From assembly GCA_944383765.1 (NCBI GenBank), contig CALWQT010000002.1:124001-188000 (forward strand): a stretch of DNA of 64,000 nucleotides. Direction: 5' to 3'. The DNA is from an uncultured Lachnospiraceae bacterium (GTDB lineage Bacteria > Bacillota > Clostridia > Lachnospirales > Lachnospiraceae). Positions 31,901-45,259 of this stretch are shown here, piece by piece (position 1 is the stretch's first letter; each line of letters begins with the position of its first letter). The notes beneath the pieces are model-generated. The model was not told the origin of the DNA and searched no databases. It worked only from the letters and a program-made list of their open reading frames with translations. The position numbers were made by a program, and so were the translations under genes.

Positions 31901-34900
31901 CTGGATACCAATGAAGCTACCAGGCCATATGCTTACACGTATCGTGTCAGCCTGACCCAGAAGTATTATTACGATGCTTCTTATAGCGATAACTTCACCA
32001 CTCTTCCGCCTGGAACACCTACGGAAGATGTGAAGGACCAGACGGCCAGTGATTCAGAACTCCAGTTCCAGGATAAGAATGGAATCACCCAGACTACAGA
32101 GGAGGATGATGCCAATTCCACAGCGATCGAGAAAGATACCTATCTGTATACGGTAGATAACAGTATTGCCTATGCGGTAAGACGAAGGATCCCGAAAGTG
32201 GCCATTGACAATGATGCCTTTGCTTCCATGGAAGATGCCATGGAGGGAGCAGATTCCAAAGCCCTTCAGGGATACCGTCCGGACCAGCTGCTGTGGACCA
32301 GACTCAGTGTGGAAAGCAGTACCAAAGATCCGGAAGAACATATGGTGTTCTCCAATGGGGCTGCAGGCAGCTCTGAGGGAGATGGAAATACTGCCTATAA
32401 TGCGGCAGAATGGTCCATTGGTACCGGAAGGGTATACCGTCCGGTGATCGTGGACAAAGTTCCGGTGGATTATGTGACTCTTCCAGACAGCATGTATCCG
32501 GAAGGCGGAGAAACGGCAGTGACAGCGACTCCGTCGGAGATCCCTATGCCGGAGGATGTGACCATTATCTGGGAAACCAGAGACAAGTATGGAAGAAAAC
32601 TGATCCGCGAGATCAGGAACGGAAGTGCAGTCGCCCGGTATGAAGATGGGACGATTGCTTCTGATGCAGTCACTGAAGCATACTTAAATGAGAAGTTTAC
32701 TCCTTATGTGACCGTCTACAAAACTTCCGAACTGGATATCGGAGGTATGCAGGACTTTGACAAAGAAACCATAGATTATCTTTCTGTCAGCCCTTATAAG
32801 AAAGGCGATATCCTGCCTTCTGAGGCAGCGAAAGGTTCCGAACTGACAGAGGCAAAAGAGACGGAGTATTTTATCTATACGTATACGTTTAAGAACGATA
32901 CGGAGACACTGGCTTTGGAGCCGGGAGATAAGCTTTCCGTGATCTATCCGATGACAGCGAAAACAGATAACCTGCCGATGAACCGTTATATCGCTAAAGA
33001 ACCGGAGAATACAGGACTTGCAGGAATCGTGGAACAGATCACCAGTTTCCTTACCGGTAGCAGCAGAAGCTATGTATCCCTTCCGGGAGATGGAAAGAAT
33101 ATCTATCTGCCTGGTATCGGGGAGTATGGATATGACTATCAGGGTAAAGAAGCAGCCATTGACCGTGGCTATGTGGAAAACCATATCATGGATATGGATA
33201 ACCTGCTCCATGACACCGGATTTACCGGCCTCCGGGAAGGAAAAGAGAAGGCCTGGAAGCTGACTATCCGGGAAGAGAAAGTGGAGATTGAGGTAGGAGA
33301 AGGTGACGATAAAGAAACTACCACGGTTATCGAATATAATCCGGAATTTACTTTGATCACCAGACCTGGTACCAATGGAGAACCGCTTCTCTATGAAGCT
33401 TCCACAGGACAGCGCCGGGCGGAATTCCTCTCCGGCAGCATCGCAGAGACGGAAGGACCGGATGAAGTGAAAAAGCTGTCTGATGCACAGCAGCCGACAG
33501 CAGGCAATGGAATCTACTTTGACCGGACTATGAGTTCCGGTGAGGAATATGATAAGGAATACGTGGCCAATGGAAATCTGGGAGCCGACAGAGTGCTGGA
33601 GCTGATTTCCAAACATAGATGGCAAGTGACGGATATCTTCAATGACCGGTACCAGTACCAGATCCGGGAAAGAACCTACAACCGGACGGCAGCCCAGCTG
33701 GGGACCAAAGAGAATGCTTCCGACCTGGGTGTGAAGGCCAGGGACGGCATTGCCGACGGAAATGAGAATATTCTCTGGACGGAAAATGCCCTTCATCTGA
33801 TGAAGGCATGGCTCAGTGCGGAATCCAGGTTTATCACGGAAAATTCCTTTACCGGAGAGATGGGTGTGAACAACACCACTTCAACAACCAATCCTGAAAC
33901 CCCTGGAAATACGCCGGGAATCCAGTACGGTGATGAGTTTACCGCAGAACTGACCGCTATGAACTATGGCGACTGGGGACTGGACGGCGTGACCTTCACC
34001 TATGTTCTTCCCAAGTATGTGATGCCGAAGCTGGCAACCCCAAGCACCGCGGAGAACCTGATGGTGGAACTGGAAGAGATCCAGATCTATTACAAAGGAA
34101 TGGATGCAGCAGGACGGAGCGCCAGTGGCGAACCGGTACCGGATTATGAAGCCATGAAGATAGAAATTGACCCTGCTGATTATGAGGTGAAGATCATTCA
34201 GACCCCATATGACGGTACAGAGGGAGAGACGGATTATCATTCTCCTGGAATGGCAATTGCTGACCCGAGATATTACAGCCTCCACAAGAGCTATTATCAG
34301 GGCGAGATTGAAAATGGAGAGACCTACGACCAGCCGTTTGTTTATGAGGGCGACCGGGCATGGGTGGTAGAGATCACGGTGAAGAAGCCTCTGGAAAGAT
34401 GGTGGAACCGGAATAGCTCCTATGGAGATAACATCACTCCATCTGGTGAGAAATACCGGATGGTAGTGGAACTGCCGCTGGTAGTTTACGGCCAGCCGGA
34501 GAGCGAAAAATATTTTGATACTCTCTATGTATCTCCTTACGACGATGGAAAACACCTGACGGAAGGAACTGATGGTACCGGTGAGAGAAAGACAGACATG
34601 GAGAATTCCGAACTGTACTGTCAGATTTATGACCATACAGGACGGAGAGGAAGCCACAGTCTGGCAGAAAACAATCTCCATACGAATCAGTATTGGACCA
34701 GCTATTTCCACGAGCCGCTTACCGGTCGGGATGATACCTATCTGAAATCCTACCTGACGGCGGACACCTTCGTTCAGGGAGAGGCCTATGCCAATGTGAC
34801 TACAGACCTGACCGTGAGAGAAGACGGAAAGACAACCGCAGGCGCCGATACGGATGGAGACGGTAAGGAGGACAACCTGTCCTTTGCAAGGACCGGAACC

Positions 34901-37900
34901 CAGGCAAGGCTCTTGAAGCCGGTGATCCGGCACTGGGCTGAGGTATCCGATGAGGAATCCCAGACGGGAAAAGACATCGCGGCGGAAACGAAGTTTGACG
35001 AGTTCTTCCAGGAGATGGAGACGCCGTTTACCGTAAGGCTGATCGCGGAAAACCAGATTGTAATGGCAAACCAGACCACAGACTCCCTGTTTGGAGGAGC
35101 GCTTCATTATGAGAAGCTGGGGCTGGGAAGAGAGCCGGAGAACCTGTATGACTACTATGTATATAACTACGGAGAAGGAGCTTCCGGACAGCGGAATCCT
35201 TATCCGAATAAGAACTGGCTGGGAGGCAACAATGCCAAATATCCGCTGCCAGTGCTGTCTGCCCTGCTTCCTGAGGGTATGATCCCGGTATTAAAAGACG
35301 GGGAAGTGTTTATTGCGGAAAATGAAAGCCAGGATATGGAAGATTTGGATTCCAGACTGGATTTCACCATGCGGACCTTCAAAGTAAGCACCCTGTCTTC
35401 CGGAGCAATGGAGGAAACCACTGCTTCCGGCGGGTTTGCCCAGGAGAAGCTGGAGGAAAATTATAAGGCCCAGATCAGCTATCTGTCTGATATCGGCAGA
35501 TATATGATACGTCTGGTGCCTACCGCCTCCATAGCACCTAAGGATTATGAGGAGATGGAGAGCGTCCTGAATGCTCCGAGGCTTGGTTATAATGAGATGC
35601 TGATGGCAGAAGTGAAGGTACTGCCTATCGACGTGCCGGACCACAGTCTGGCAGATGGCAGTGAAGATACAGAACTTCTGGAACGCTGGCAGCAGCTTCG
35701 TTCTTTCGCCTCCAGTACGGTAACATCCTTTAAATTCTTTACGGATGATGCTTCCGGAGAGGGAGACAACGAATTCAGCATGATGAAAGACAATACCCCG
35801 TACTCAGTGGGAGCGCCTTACCTTGGCAATTATATGAGGGAGCTGGTAACCAAAGCCACGGAGAACAACGGAATCACGAATTCAGGAAATTATAACTGGT
35901 ACAAGCCGTACTGCCTGTTTAACTGGTACAGCGGACAGTCCTATACCAATGTCCATAAAGGTCATGTGTTTGAGGATAAGCGGCTGGATGCCACCGGACC
36001 GTATGGAAGGATTCTTTCCTACGGAAAAGATGCAGAGAATCCGAATAAAGCTCCGGATGAGAATCTGCTGAAGCCGGACAGCGACAGCAAATTTATCGGT
36101 GATATGCTCCGCGGTGCAGAGGATACTTCCGTTAACGTGGAAGATTACGCAGATGTGAGAGAAGAGAAGCTGGTTTCCTATGAGGAACTGGATATCAATG
36201 GAAATGGAGTTATGAACCATACTGAGTCCGGTGTGGAGATTACAGATAGCTTTGTATCCAATACCCTGAAGATCTACGTGAAGAATCCGAATCTGATGCT
36301 GGATAAACGGGTGACGGAAGATGTGGCTGAAAAAGGATACGGAGATGACAACGGATCTCCGGATTACAAGGGAAGGGATTCCCATACCGGTCTCCAGGAG
36401 GAGCCGGCTCAGCCCCATGATCCATACTGCGGTCATGACTACTTTGAAAATGACAATCTGGATTATGAGGATATCCTGAAACTGTCCCATAACCAGAAGA
36501 TCTGGTACAGCATTACAGTGAAGAACCAGCCATCCCGGTCGGTGAAATTGGATGAGAATGGAAACCCAATTCCGGATGAGGAACATGAAGGCTACTATGA
36601 GAGCTGGGATCAGAATAATGAACTTCTGAGAAATGACGAAGAAAAGCTTTCAGCAACTCCTCTGGTAGACCGGTATGAAAAAGCCGGTGATATCGGACTG
36701 GAGACCAGGCTTCCGGAGTGGAGAGGGGAACTTTCCACCAGGGAAATGAAAGACAGAGAAGCCGGAGCTGTGGCTCATAGTGCGTTTGTATTTTCTGATT
36801 ACCTGCCGGGTGTCCTTGCTTATGACAGGGAGATCATGATCGAGACCTACCATGAGGACGGAACCGTAAAGGCTCTGATGACGAAAGAAGAGGCGGAAGC
36901 GGCAGGCTGGACCATCCTGGACAACACCAGGAAACCGGCAGCAGGCGAGAATGATTCCGAGACCTTCGTGAGCATCACCGTGATCCCGCCGGCCAAAGAT
37001 GCAGACGGAAACGAACTGGCCACCGGATCGGAACTGTTTGACGGGAAAGAAGAAGCTTATGAAAATATTGTCAAAGGAAACCGTCCGGCAGGCTATCTGG
37101 CTTCCGGAGACAAATTTACCCTGAAGTTCCGGGCAAGAGTGGACCGTCTGATTGAAGAAGGCGGAAGCGGAGAGGCGGATGAGAACGGCTACTCCAAGAA
37201 AAATTATTTCAATTATGTATTCCTGAACCTGGATAACCTGGATGGTGATTATGCGGATCTTGCAGATAATGAAGGAAAGAAACCGGAAGCTGGAAGCACC
37301 GTGTTCCATGACCAGGAGAAGGATACCATCCGTTACTACAGCGGAACCGATGGCTATACGGAAGAAAGACTGGTGATCCAGGATGGAGAACCGATCAATG
37401 ATGTCCTGATTCCTGGAACTCTGGAACTGAATTCTCATTATGAGAACTGGAACCAGAAGGCTAAGGGAGAGGAAACCGACCGTTATGCCATTGACAGTTC
37501 CTTCCCGATCAAGACCGAACTTCCCAGAGGTTATGTGAAATATGTAACTGACCGTCCGGAAGAGGCTACCATGGGTGGAAACATCGACCCTGGATACAAA
37601 TCCACAGAGTTGATGGATGTCTACCTGGGAGAAGGAAACCTGGTAGCGGGAAGTACGTCAGCCATGTACTTTATCGACAATGTGCCGCTGTACGGAAGTA
37701 CGACAGATACCAGCCGTCCGGATATTGATGCTTCCAATAAGGACCAGTATGCAGGATCTATCGTGGCTCTGCGGAACAACCTGAAATTTATCCGTACCGG
37801 TGTATGGGCGATACCGGAAGAGTATGAGATTTATGAAAATCTTCTCGGTACTACCGACAAAGATGAGATTGACCAGTATAAACGGGAACTGGAGGATAAC

Positions 37901-40900
37901 CTGAAGATCCATATCTTCTACAACAACCGCCAGGATACCGGCGAACTCAGACAGAATCTTCAGGTGAATGACCGGATGAGGCCGGATGAGGAAATCTGGA
38001 CAGAATTTATTCCTAAGGGAGAAGATCTGGATACCTGGAAAGGTTTTGGACTGAAAGAGAACCGTCTGATCGATCTGGAAGCGGAAGGTTATGAAGGCGG
38101 AGGAATCCTGACAGCAAACCAGATCATCTGGGCAGTTTATGCGGAAGATTTTGCAAGTTATGCGATCCCGAAAGGATTTCGGGTGGATGTGGACCATGAT
38201 TATGACATGGCTGGAAAACAGGAGATGCATGAACTGCTGAATCCTGTGAGAAACGGTATTGTAACCGGACAGTATCCGTCCCATTTGGAGGTATTCCCGA
38301 CAGCATCGCCTTCGGAACTGAACGATGATGTCCATACCCAGGCACCGAAGCTTGGCTTCTATACCCAGTCGGATTACCAGGGTACGGTTTATACCGCTCA
38401 TTACAGCGAGATTTACGCCTATATCGGAGGAGGGGCAGTGGCGAAGCTGGCCGGCTCCCTGCCATTAAAAGATGGGGAACAGGAAAACAGCGGATTGCGT
38501 CTGAATTCTCCGGAAAATGACGTGAAGTTCAAACGTTCCGGTGTGCGTATTATCAACAAGCAGCCGATTGCGGATATGACCATTGAAGACTGGTATTTCT
38601 ACCGGGTAAATCAGGAGGATCCTGATACGGGAGAAATCAAGAGTCAGTTCCAGTGGATCCCGGATGTAACTTTAAGTCCGACATCCAGGCTGCTGAAATA
38701 TGATGTAAGCCTGAACAATTATGACAATGCTTACATTAAGAAGTATTCGGTGAATCCAAACCTGATCGAAGATAACTTTACGGATCCTACGGTTACCATC
38801 AAGATTCCGAGGATTCTGGGTATTGATTCCAAGATGGCGTATATCCCTTATGAGGATATGGAAGATCCGATGAACTTTAATCCTCTGCGGGATGATTACA
38901 GCAGGAGTACGGCATATCCGGATAATGCATCTCTGTACTGGACCTATACCATTGTTCATCCGGTGTATGATGAATATGGTCAGGTAATCGGTTATGAGGA
39001 ACCTCGTCCGGATACCACAGCGAAACTGATCACGTCCTACGGAGAAAACCAGGATGGAGCGGAAGTAACGGGTGATTACAAAAACGGAGACCAGCTGTTG
39101 AAATTCCGGTTTGAAGGAGAACTGGCTCCTGGCGATACCATCCTGTTTAAATTCATGATCCGTGCCATTACCACAGATGAGAATGATGCGCTGGCCCAGG
39201 GTATCCAGAGCCGGATTACCACAGCATACGCTACGGATGTGGTAGGAACCCCGCAATGGATCATCAAAGAGTTCCAGTCGGAAGAGGAGAAATCCCAGGG
39301 CCACAAGGAGAAGGACCAGAATGACTATGATACGGATAAGAATACCGGCGACTTTAACATTTTTGTACAGTCGGCAATCATCGGCTTCATGTCCGCACAG
39401 GCATTCCCAAGATCCAAGTATGCCCAGTCCATACTGGCTCAGGATAATACGTCCAAGGGAGGTCCGATCCCGGTTCTCCAGGATGAGCATTACACCTACA
39501 ACCTGACCTGGCAGAATAAAGTAAGTTTCTCAGAAGAGAACTGGCTGAATGATTCTATCCGGAACAGTTTTGCTTATGATATCACTCCTTATGTGGGAGA
39601 TATCAACCTGACGGAGGATACCCAGAGGAATACCCGTTGGACCCCATTCCCGGATCTGGAAAGAGGGCGGTTCAATCTGATCGCATCCAACCCCAATCCG
39701 ACTGTGCAGGAGTGGCAGGAAGAAGGAAGGGTAAAGAACCAGATCGGTGTGATTCCGGAGTCCGATTATGAAGTATGGGTAGGGCCGGTGAACGTCACAA
39801 GAGATGGAGACGGCAATATCACAGAGCTGAAGCCGGAAAAGGGAAGCCTGAACAACATTATATCCCTGGAAGACAGAAAGCATGTCCTGGCAAGTCCGGG
39901 AGATCCGTATCTTGGATTTGGAAGCTTTTACAATAACCTGGTAAAGACTTCCTATACTTACAGCCACCGGGGAGACAGCAGTTATACGTCGGGAACTATC
40001 TATTATGATGCGGATCAGAAGCTGCTGAACAACAATGTGACCATTGATGAGTTAGCAGAATGGAAGAAGAGCCATACGGCAGAGGAATACGAGACCCTGA
40101 GAAGAGGAATCCGTCAGATATTCGTAAGCTTTAAGGATCCGAATCATCTGATCCTTCCTCAGACATCCATGAATCTGAAGTGGAAATCCGAGGTACCGTT
40201 AAACATCCCGGTATACCGGGGACCGAATGACCTGAGTGAGGAGGAACTGCTTCTTACCATTAACCGGTACCAGGCAGTGAACACCTTTATCACCGGTTCC
40301 GATACCAGCAACGCGGTTCCGTCCAATGAGGCGATCGTATATGTATACAACCGTCCGGAGCGGGGAGAAATCGGGGATTATGTATGGCTGGATACCAATA
40401 TGGATGGCCTTCAGAATGAAGTGAAATATGAGGTCATGCCGGAAACCCAGAACATCCTGAAGAAACTGCTTCCTAAGAGGAAGAAAGTGACGGATGAGTA
40501 TGGCAACATTACCTATGAGCCTGACTGGGGAACGGATGCGGAAGGAAATCTGCTTCCGGATCCTGGAATCAACGGCGTGAAGGTAGAACTTCTGGATATC
40601 TATGGAAATAATGTCAATATGGACGGAATTCCGGTTTCTCTGGAACCTCAGTACATCACCACAGAAGAAGGTCTGGTGGAAGAGAGATATCTGAGACTGA
40701 ACAATGACGGAACCCTGTATGAAGATGCGGCCGGCAATCCGGAGTTAGTGACAGCGCCGCCGTTAGTGACTTACACCAAGGATGATTACTATGGCAACCA
40801 TGGCTATTATATCTTCCCCAACATTCTGCTGACGGAGACGTATGAGGATGAAAACGGAGAGATCAGGGAACGGAACAAGGAATACCGGATCCGTTTCACC

Positions 40901-43900
40901 GTGCCGGACGAATATGAGTATTACGGCCTGACGACTCCATTCATCGGACCGGATGATAGAAGGTCTGAGATGACCACTGTAGAGAAGGGCGAGAATGTGA
41001 ACAAGGTGAATCCGGAAAGAGGAGAAGTGGCGGCAGAACATCTGACGTTTATTACGAAAGATACGATCAAGCCAAGACTGGAAGACGATCCGGATACAGA
41101 CCGAGTTTCTTATGATATTGGTCTGGGCCTGGGTGTCAGCTACGGAGGGCTGGGCTTCATTGACCTGAGAAGTGATGAAACAGCATCTTCTTCAGAAGCA
41201 CAGTATGAGGATACGGATTTCAACGGTCATTATGAAAACAGGGAAAACCCGAATGAGGAACACCGGACAGCTCCGGGAGAGAAGGAAGAGCCCCGTTTCA
41301 CACTGGTAAATCCAGACGGAAGTGAAGAAGGTCTGAAGGTAATCGGAGTGAGGGCTGACAATGCCTTTGATGAATACGGCAATCCGATCCCTGCCGTGAA
41401 TATGCACGGAAAAGAACTGGTAGCAGAAACCCTGACCACCTATGAAGCAGTGAAAAAGGCTGTGGAAGAGTACAATGCAGGGCTGGAGGATGAGAAGCAG
41501 CACATTGACATTACCAAGATTCCTGAAAATATTAACCGGTATACAGATCTGACTGCTCTGACAGTCGGTGGGAAACAGCTGCCGGCAGCAGTAGCAGAGA
41601 ACGCCGGAAGGCTGATCGGAACCTATCGGTTCGATTATATGATTCCTGGAAAGGACTATATTTTCTATACGATGATACCGGGAACCGGAAGTGAGGACGA
41701 TTACCGTCCGACCCTCCATGTGATCGATCAGGATCCGGTGGACCACAAGCATGTGAATGACCTGCTGCAGACAGGAATGACCCGCAGCTTTACCGCAGAG
41801 ATTCCGGTAGATGATATGGGCAACTTTATCTTTGAGGATAACGGCAGAAGATACGCTTATGTAGATAAGATTGATTTCGGTCTGATCTGGAAGGAACCAG
41901 TGGTTCTGTCCGGTGTGATCTGGGATGACAATTCTGATGCGATCCAGCTGCCTGACGGAACCTATGCGAAAGCAGATGGTATCCGGGAAGAAACGGCCTC
42001 TGGCTACCGCGGTGTAGGAGGTGTAAAGGTTGCACTTTATACCTATATCTGGATGCCGGCTGATAATGAATTCCATGTGGAAGAGGGCTGGTATGAAGCG
42101 GTATACAGCAATGAAACCTACAAATTTGTAGGAGCTGACGGAAAGCTTTATGATACGCCTCCTACAGGAGATAATTACAGACCGGAACTTTACAGTGACC
42201 CGGATTACCTCTATGATTTCAGTACGGTAGGTACAGAAAATGAAGGCGGTGTGAAGGGCGTAAGGTTTACGGAAACCAGTGCATCCGGTCAGTACCTCTT
42301 CAAGATCTCCCCGAACTTCTATTACAAGAGTGCGGAAGATGGAGGAGAGGGAAGGACTTACCCAACTGCCATGAGGCTGAAGGTACTGGAACTGCCGGAG
42401 GGCTATACGATCACCATCATGCATGCGGATTCTGATAGATATCCGGGAGAAGCGGTTTACCGTGTGGATTCCAACTTGGATCAGAGCCTGGAGCTCTACC
42501 TGAGAAATGGAAGCAGTCTGGAAAAACCGGATTATAGCTTTAAGCCATCCCAGTTTGATAATGCAGGTATGATCTATCCGTATGAACGGACTGACCAGTC
42601 TGATCCTTACAGCTATAATATCAGTGCAAAACGTTCCATTACAGACATTGATGGCGGTATCATCAACTATGAGAGAGGTTCTTTCTACGGAATCGTATGG
42701 AATGACCTGGAGGAAGATGGAAGCTATGACGGTCTGTATGAGCCGGATTACGAAGGAGTCCGTGATGTGGAAGTGACCCTTCAGTTCCGGGAAGCAGCCG
42801 GAAGGGAAGAACTGTACCCCACGGGAGAGGATGAGACAGCGACCCGTTCTGAAGTGGGAATGCTGGATCCTCAGCCGGGAGATGAGGATATCTACCGGAC
42901 CGTATTTGAAAAGAATCCTTCCTGGACACCGGATGAAGCTCTGAAGAAGGTTCTGGAAGAAGAGTGCCTGATCATTGGCAATTATATCTTCCCGCTGACC
43001 GATGAAGCAGAAGATGCTCTGATGGTTCCGGCAATGGAGAACCGGAAAGCAAGAGATGAGTGGAAAAAACTGGCAGAAGATGCACAGGCCCAGATCATTG
43101 TGCTGGAAGGGGAACTGGCTATTGCCAAAGGAAATATGGACAGCATGCTGGCAGAAATCGAAGAACTGCGGCAGAAATATCAGGAGACGTTTAAGGAATA
43201 TGAAAGACTTCTGGAAGAACAGACTGATATTGTGGACCGTCAGGAACTGTTAAAACAGAGACTGGAGGTAACCAAGACTGCCATTTCCCAACTGGAGAAG
43301 GAGATTGCCGCTCTGGAAGCAGAACTGGCAGCTGAAGAAGGCAAGCCGGAAGGCGACCGGGACGAAGCTTTGATCCAGCAGCTGAAAGAACAGATTGCAG
43401 AAAAGAATAGTGAACTGTCTGAACGGAAGACCAGCCAGAGTGAGATGGAACAGGAACAGAAGGAACTGGATCGTCAGGCATTGGAAGTGTACCGGAAGAT
43501 CAATGAGGCACACACAGCTTACCAGGAATACGACAGACAGATTCGGGAGAAAGAAGCTCTGCTGCCGGGCCTGAATGAAGAAGTGGGAAGGATTGAAGGA
43601 GAGATCCAGACCCAGAAAGACCGGTATGAGTACTATATGGGACTGTATACGGTACCGGGGCTGACAACTGCCACAGTTGTGACAGGAGATGACGGAAAGT
43701 ATGCCTTTACCGGAATTCCGCTGTTTAATGAACAGAAGGATCCGGAAGGAGCCGATACCATGCCGTTTATCTACCGGGCAGTGGTAGAAGCGGAGATCAA
43801 TGCGGCGTTTACCATCTCTAATGTGGATGGGAATACCCATGATGAAAATGACTCCGATGCAGGACTTTTAGATGACCAGCATTTTGAACAGTCGGGAATC

Positions 43901-45172
43901 GAAGAGGTCTATGCAGGCAATCCGGCATTTATGAGAAAAGTACTGGGAGTAACGGATGGAGCTTACATTGCGAAACTGAAGCCTGCACCATCCGATCAGG
44001 AAGGAGTGCTTGACTTCACCGGAAAAGAAGGATATTTCGCGGTGAAAGATGCCGGCCTTCTGATGCAGGATAAACTGGCAGAGATCGGAACATATGTATG
44101 GGCCGATATTGACGGTGACGGAATCCGCGAGAAGACAGAACCTTTTGTAAAGGGAGCAAAGGTGACTCTGTACCGGTATGATGAAGATGCTGAGTATGAG
44201 TATTATGACTATGAGATTCTGGGAACCGCCACACCAAGTGAGACTGGAGAACCAGGATGGAAGATCAGACCGGGAACCCGTCATACCGGAAAAGGTAAAT
44301 GGGTACCGGCAGCGGATGCAGATGGCAAGATGACGGTGATCACAGGAGCCGATGGAAGTTATCGGTTCAAAGTACCGGTAACCGATATGGAACAGCTGAA
44401 TGAACTTTATCGGTACCGTGTGACAGTAGAACAGCCTGACGGCTGGACCTATGAATGGTCACCTTATATGAATCCTGCAACGGATATCAGTCATGATTCC
44501 AATGTACTGGGAGTTTCCGAGTTTATGCATCTGGAAGCAGCAGCAGTAGATGCTCTGGAAAAGGACAGCGAAGGGGCTGTAACGGTATATGGCCGCTATG
44601 ATACCTTTAATGTGGCAACAGAGAGTGAAATCTCGCCAATCGGTAAAGTATCCGGTCTGACCGGTCTCTATGGAAACATAGCAGTTTCAGATGAATTTGA
44701 CATTTATCATGAAGCATCCACCGACAGCAGACAGGAATCAGCACAGACAGAAGAAGTGATTGATTTCTCACGGATTCAGGACGACCTGACCAGAGATGCA
44801 GGTATCTATGCTTTTGATGAAGAACCGGTAGACCCAGATCCAGATCCAGATCCAGACCCGGATCCAGATCCAGATCCAGACCCGGATCCAGATCCAGATC
44901 CAGACCCGGATCCAGACCCAGATCCAGATCCAGGCGATCCGGATAATCCGAACAAGCCGAATCCGCCAGATGAGATCATCATACCGCCATTCCCGGAACC
45001 TGAGAAGGAAGGGAAACCGGCAGACGGTCAGATCATTCCTATCCCGAAGACGGGAGACAGCCTGATCCTGTGGTTCGCCATAGGGGCTGTGTTCCTGGGA
45101 GTGATCGGAATCATATGGACGGGAAAAGGAAAGAAAAAGAAGGAATCCGAAGAAGAGGAACAGGATAAGTAA
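13902..45172 (+). CDS. giant phase-variable sortase-anchored surface adhesin (assembled allele OFF)
   Basis: Codons 1-212 encode a signal peptide (positive start, hydrophobic core, cleavage near SAFA-AS) and a short N-terminal domain. An 11-G run (14538-14548) then throws translation into a frame that stops at 14669. With 9 or 12 G the reading continues (HGGGGQNTENSEQQEEDTEN...) into the frame open to 45172, giving about 10,420 residues. Order in the ON form: acidic Ser/Glu/Asn linker; many beta-rich extracellular domains, including three related units at 17220-19690; SdrD_B/Cna-B-like stalk domains starting near 40364, 41895, 42680 and 44083, with motifs such as IGDYVWLDTNMDG and IGTYVWADIDGDG; a coiled coil; (Asp-Pro)17; IPKTGD sorting signal, membrane helix and Lys-rich tail. 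Cys is rare. An ATG at 14861 lacks a signal peptide and is not a likely start. Function is inferred as adhesion or a long surface fibre. Confidence 0.85.
14538..14548 (+). repeat. poly-G tract (11 G), candidate phase-variation switch
   Basis: Eleven consecutive G lie in codons 213-216 of the adhesin, after the signal peptide and first domain. The frame before the tract dies 40 codons later. The frame after the tract is open for more than 30 kb without a stop. Adding one G or removing two joins them, while removing one gives a stop within a few codons. Slipped-strand mispairing at G runs of this length is the classic mechanism of contingency loci. Confidence 0.85.
17220..19690 (+). repeat. three related extracellular units of ~255-290 residues
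   Basis: Three consecutive protein segments share a common plan. Each has a YLYYLKNYND/LLYIKNTEND/YLFYAKNTED strand, a GFVARGFFV/AFITEGLYV/GFTTRGLYL strand, a GEKLGKLTGFTLEFG-like segment and an ending of the form EIVGTSxYxxxxTSTV. The endings lie near 17935, 18700 and 19564. DNA identity is moderate, so these are old duplications and not freshly amplified repeats. Confidence 0.65.
43020..43640 (+). other. coiled-coil insertion within an SdrD_B-like domain of the adhesin
   Basis: About 205 residues rich in Glu, Lys, Gln and Leu with clear heptads (EIEELRQKYQETFKEYERLL, then QELLKQRLEVTKTAISQLEK and more) lie between the first half of an SdrD_B-like domain (YGIVWNDLEEDGSYDGLYEP...) and its closing strands (TTATVVTGDDGKYAFTGIPL). 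A break around EGKPEGDRDEAL in the middle would allow two helices to fold back on each other as a hairpin projecting from the stalk. Confidence 0.65.
44831..44932 (+). repeat. 17 Asp-Pro codon pairs, 24-bp higher-order repeat
   Basis: The tract encodes (Asp-Pro)17 just before the sorting signal. At DNA level it is built of ~24-bp units in which three GATCCA pairs are followed by a GACCCG pair. It would form a stiff, extended spacer across the cell wall. The high identity between units makes length change by recombination or slippage likely, always in multiples of 3 or 6 nt, so the frame is kept. Confidence 0.85.
45041..45172 (+). other. cell-wall sorting signal of the adhesin (IPKTG)
   Basis: The C-terminus has the three parts of a sortase signal: IPKTGD at 45041-45058, a hydrophobic segment (LILWFAIGAVFLGVIGIIW), and a basic tail (GKGKKKK) followed by acidic residues. 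Isoleucine replaces the usual leucine of LPXTG. The class B sortase encoded at 46999 is the likely enzyme. Confidence 0.88.
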
Positions 45173-45192
45173 ACAGAACTGAGGGTTTCATA

Positions 45193-45230
45193 CCCCGCAG
45201 AGGGCTCATAACCTTCTGCGGGGATTTTAA
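45193..45230 (+). terminator. hairpin after the adhesin gene, probably a partial terminator
   Basis: A 12-bp stem (CCCCGCAGAGGG at 45193-45204 with CCTTCTGCGGGG at 45212-45223, one G-U pair, loop CTCATAA) lies 20 nt after the adhesin stop. It is followed only by ATTTTAAT, a poor T-tract, so some transcription probably reads into the downstream genes. Confidence 0.65.
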
Positions 45231-45259
45231 TCATAAAATATGAAAAATGGAGAGAAGCG

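Noticed and set aside
44831-44932. Regular repeats as a CRISPR or regulatory repeat
   Set aside because: They are in frame and encode Asp-Pro pairs before a sorting signal.
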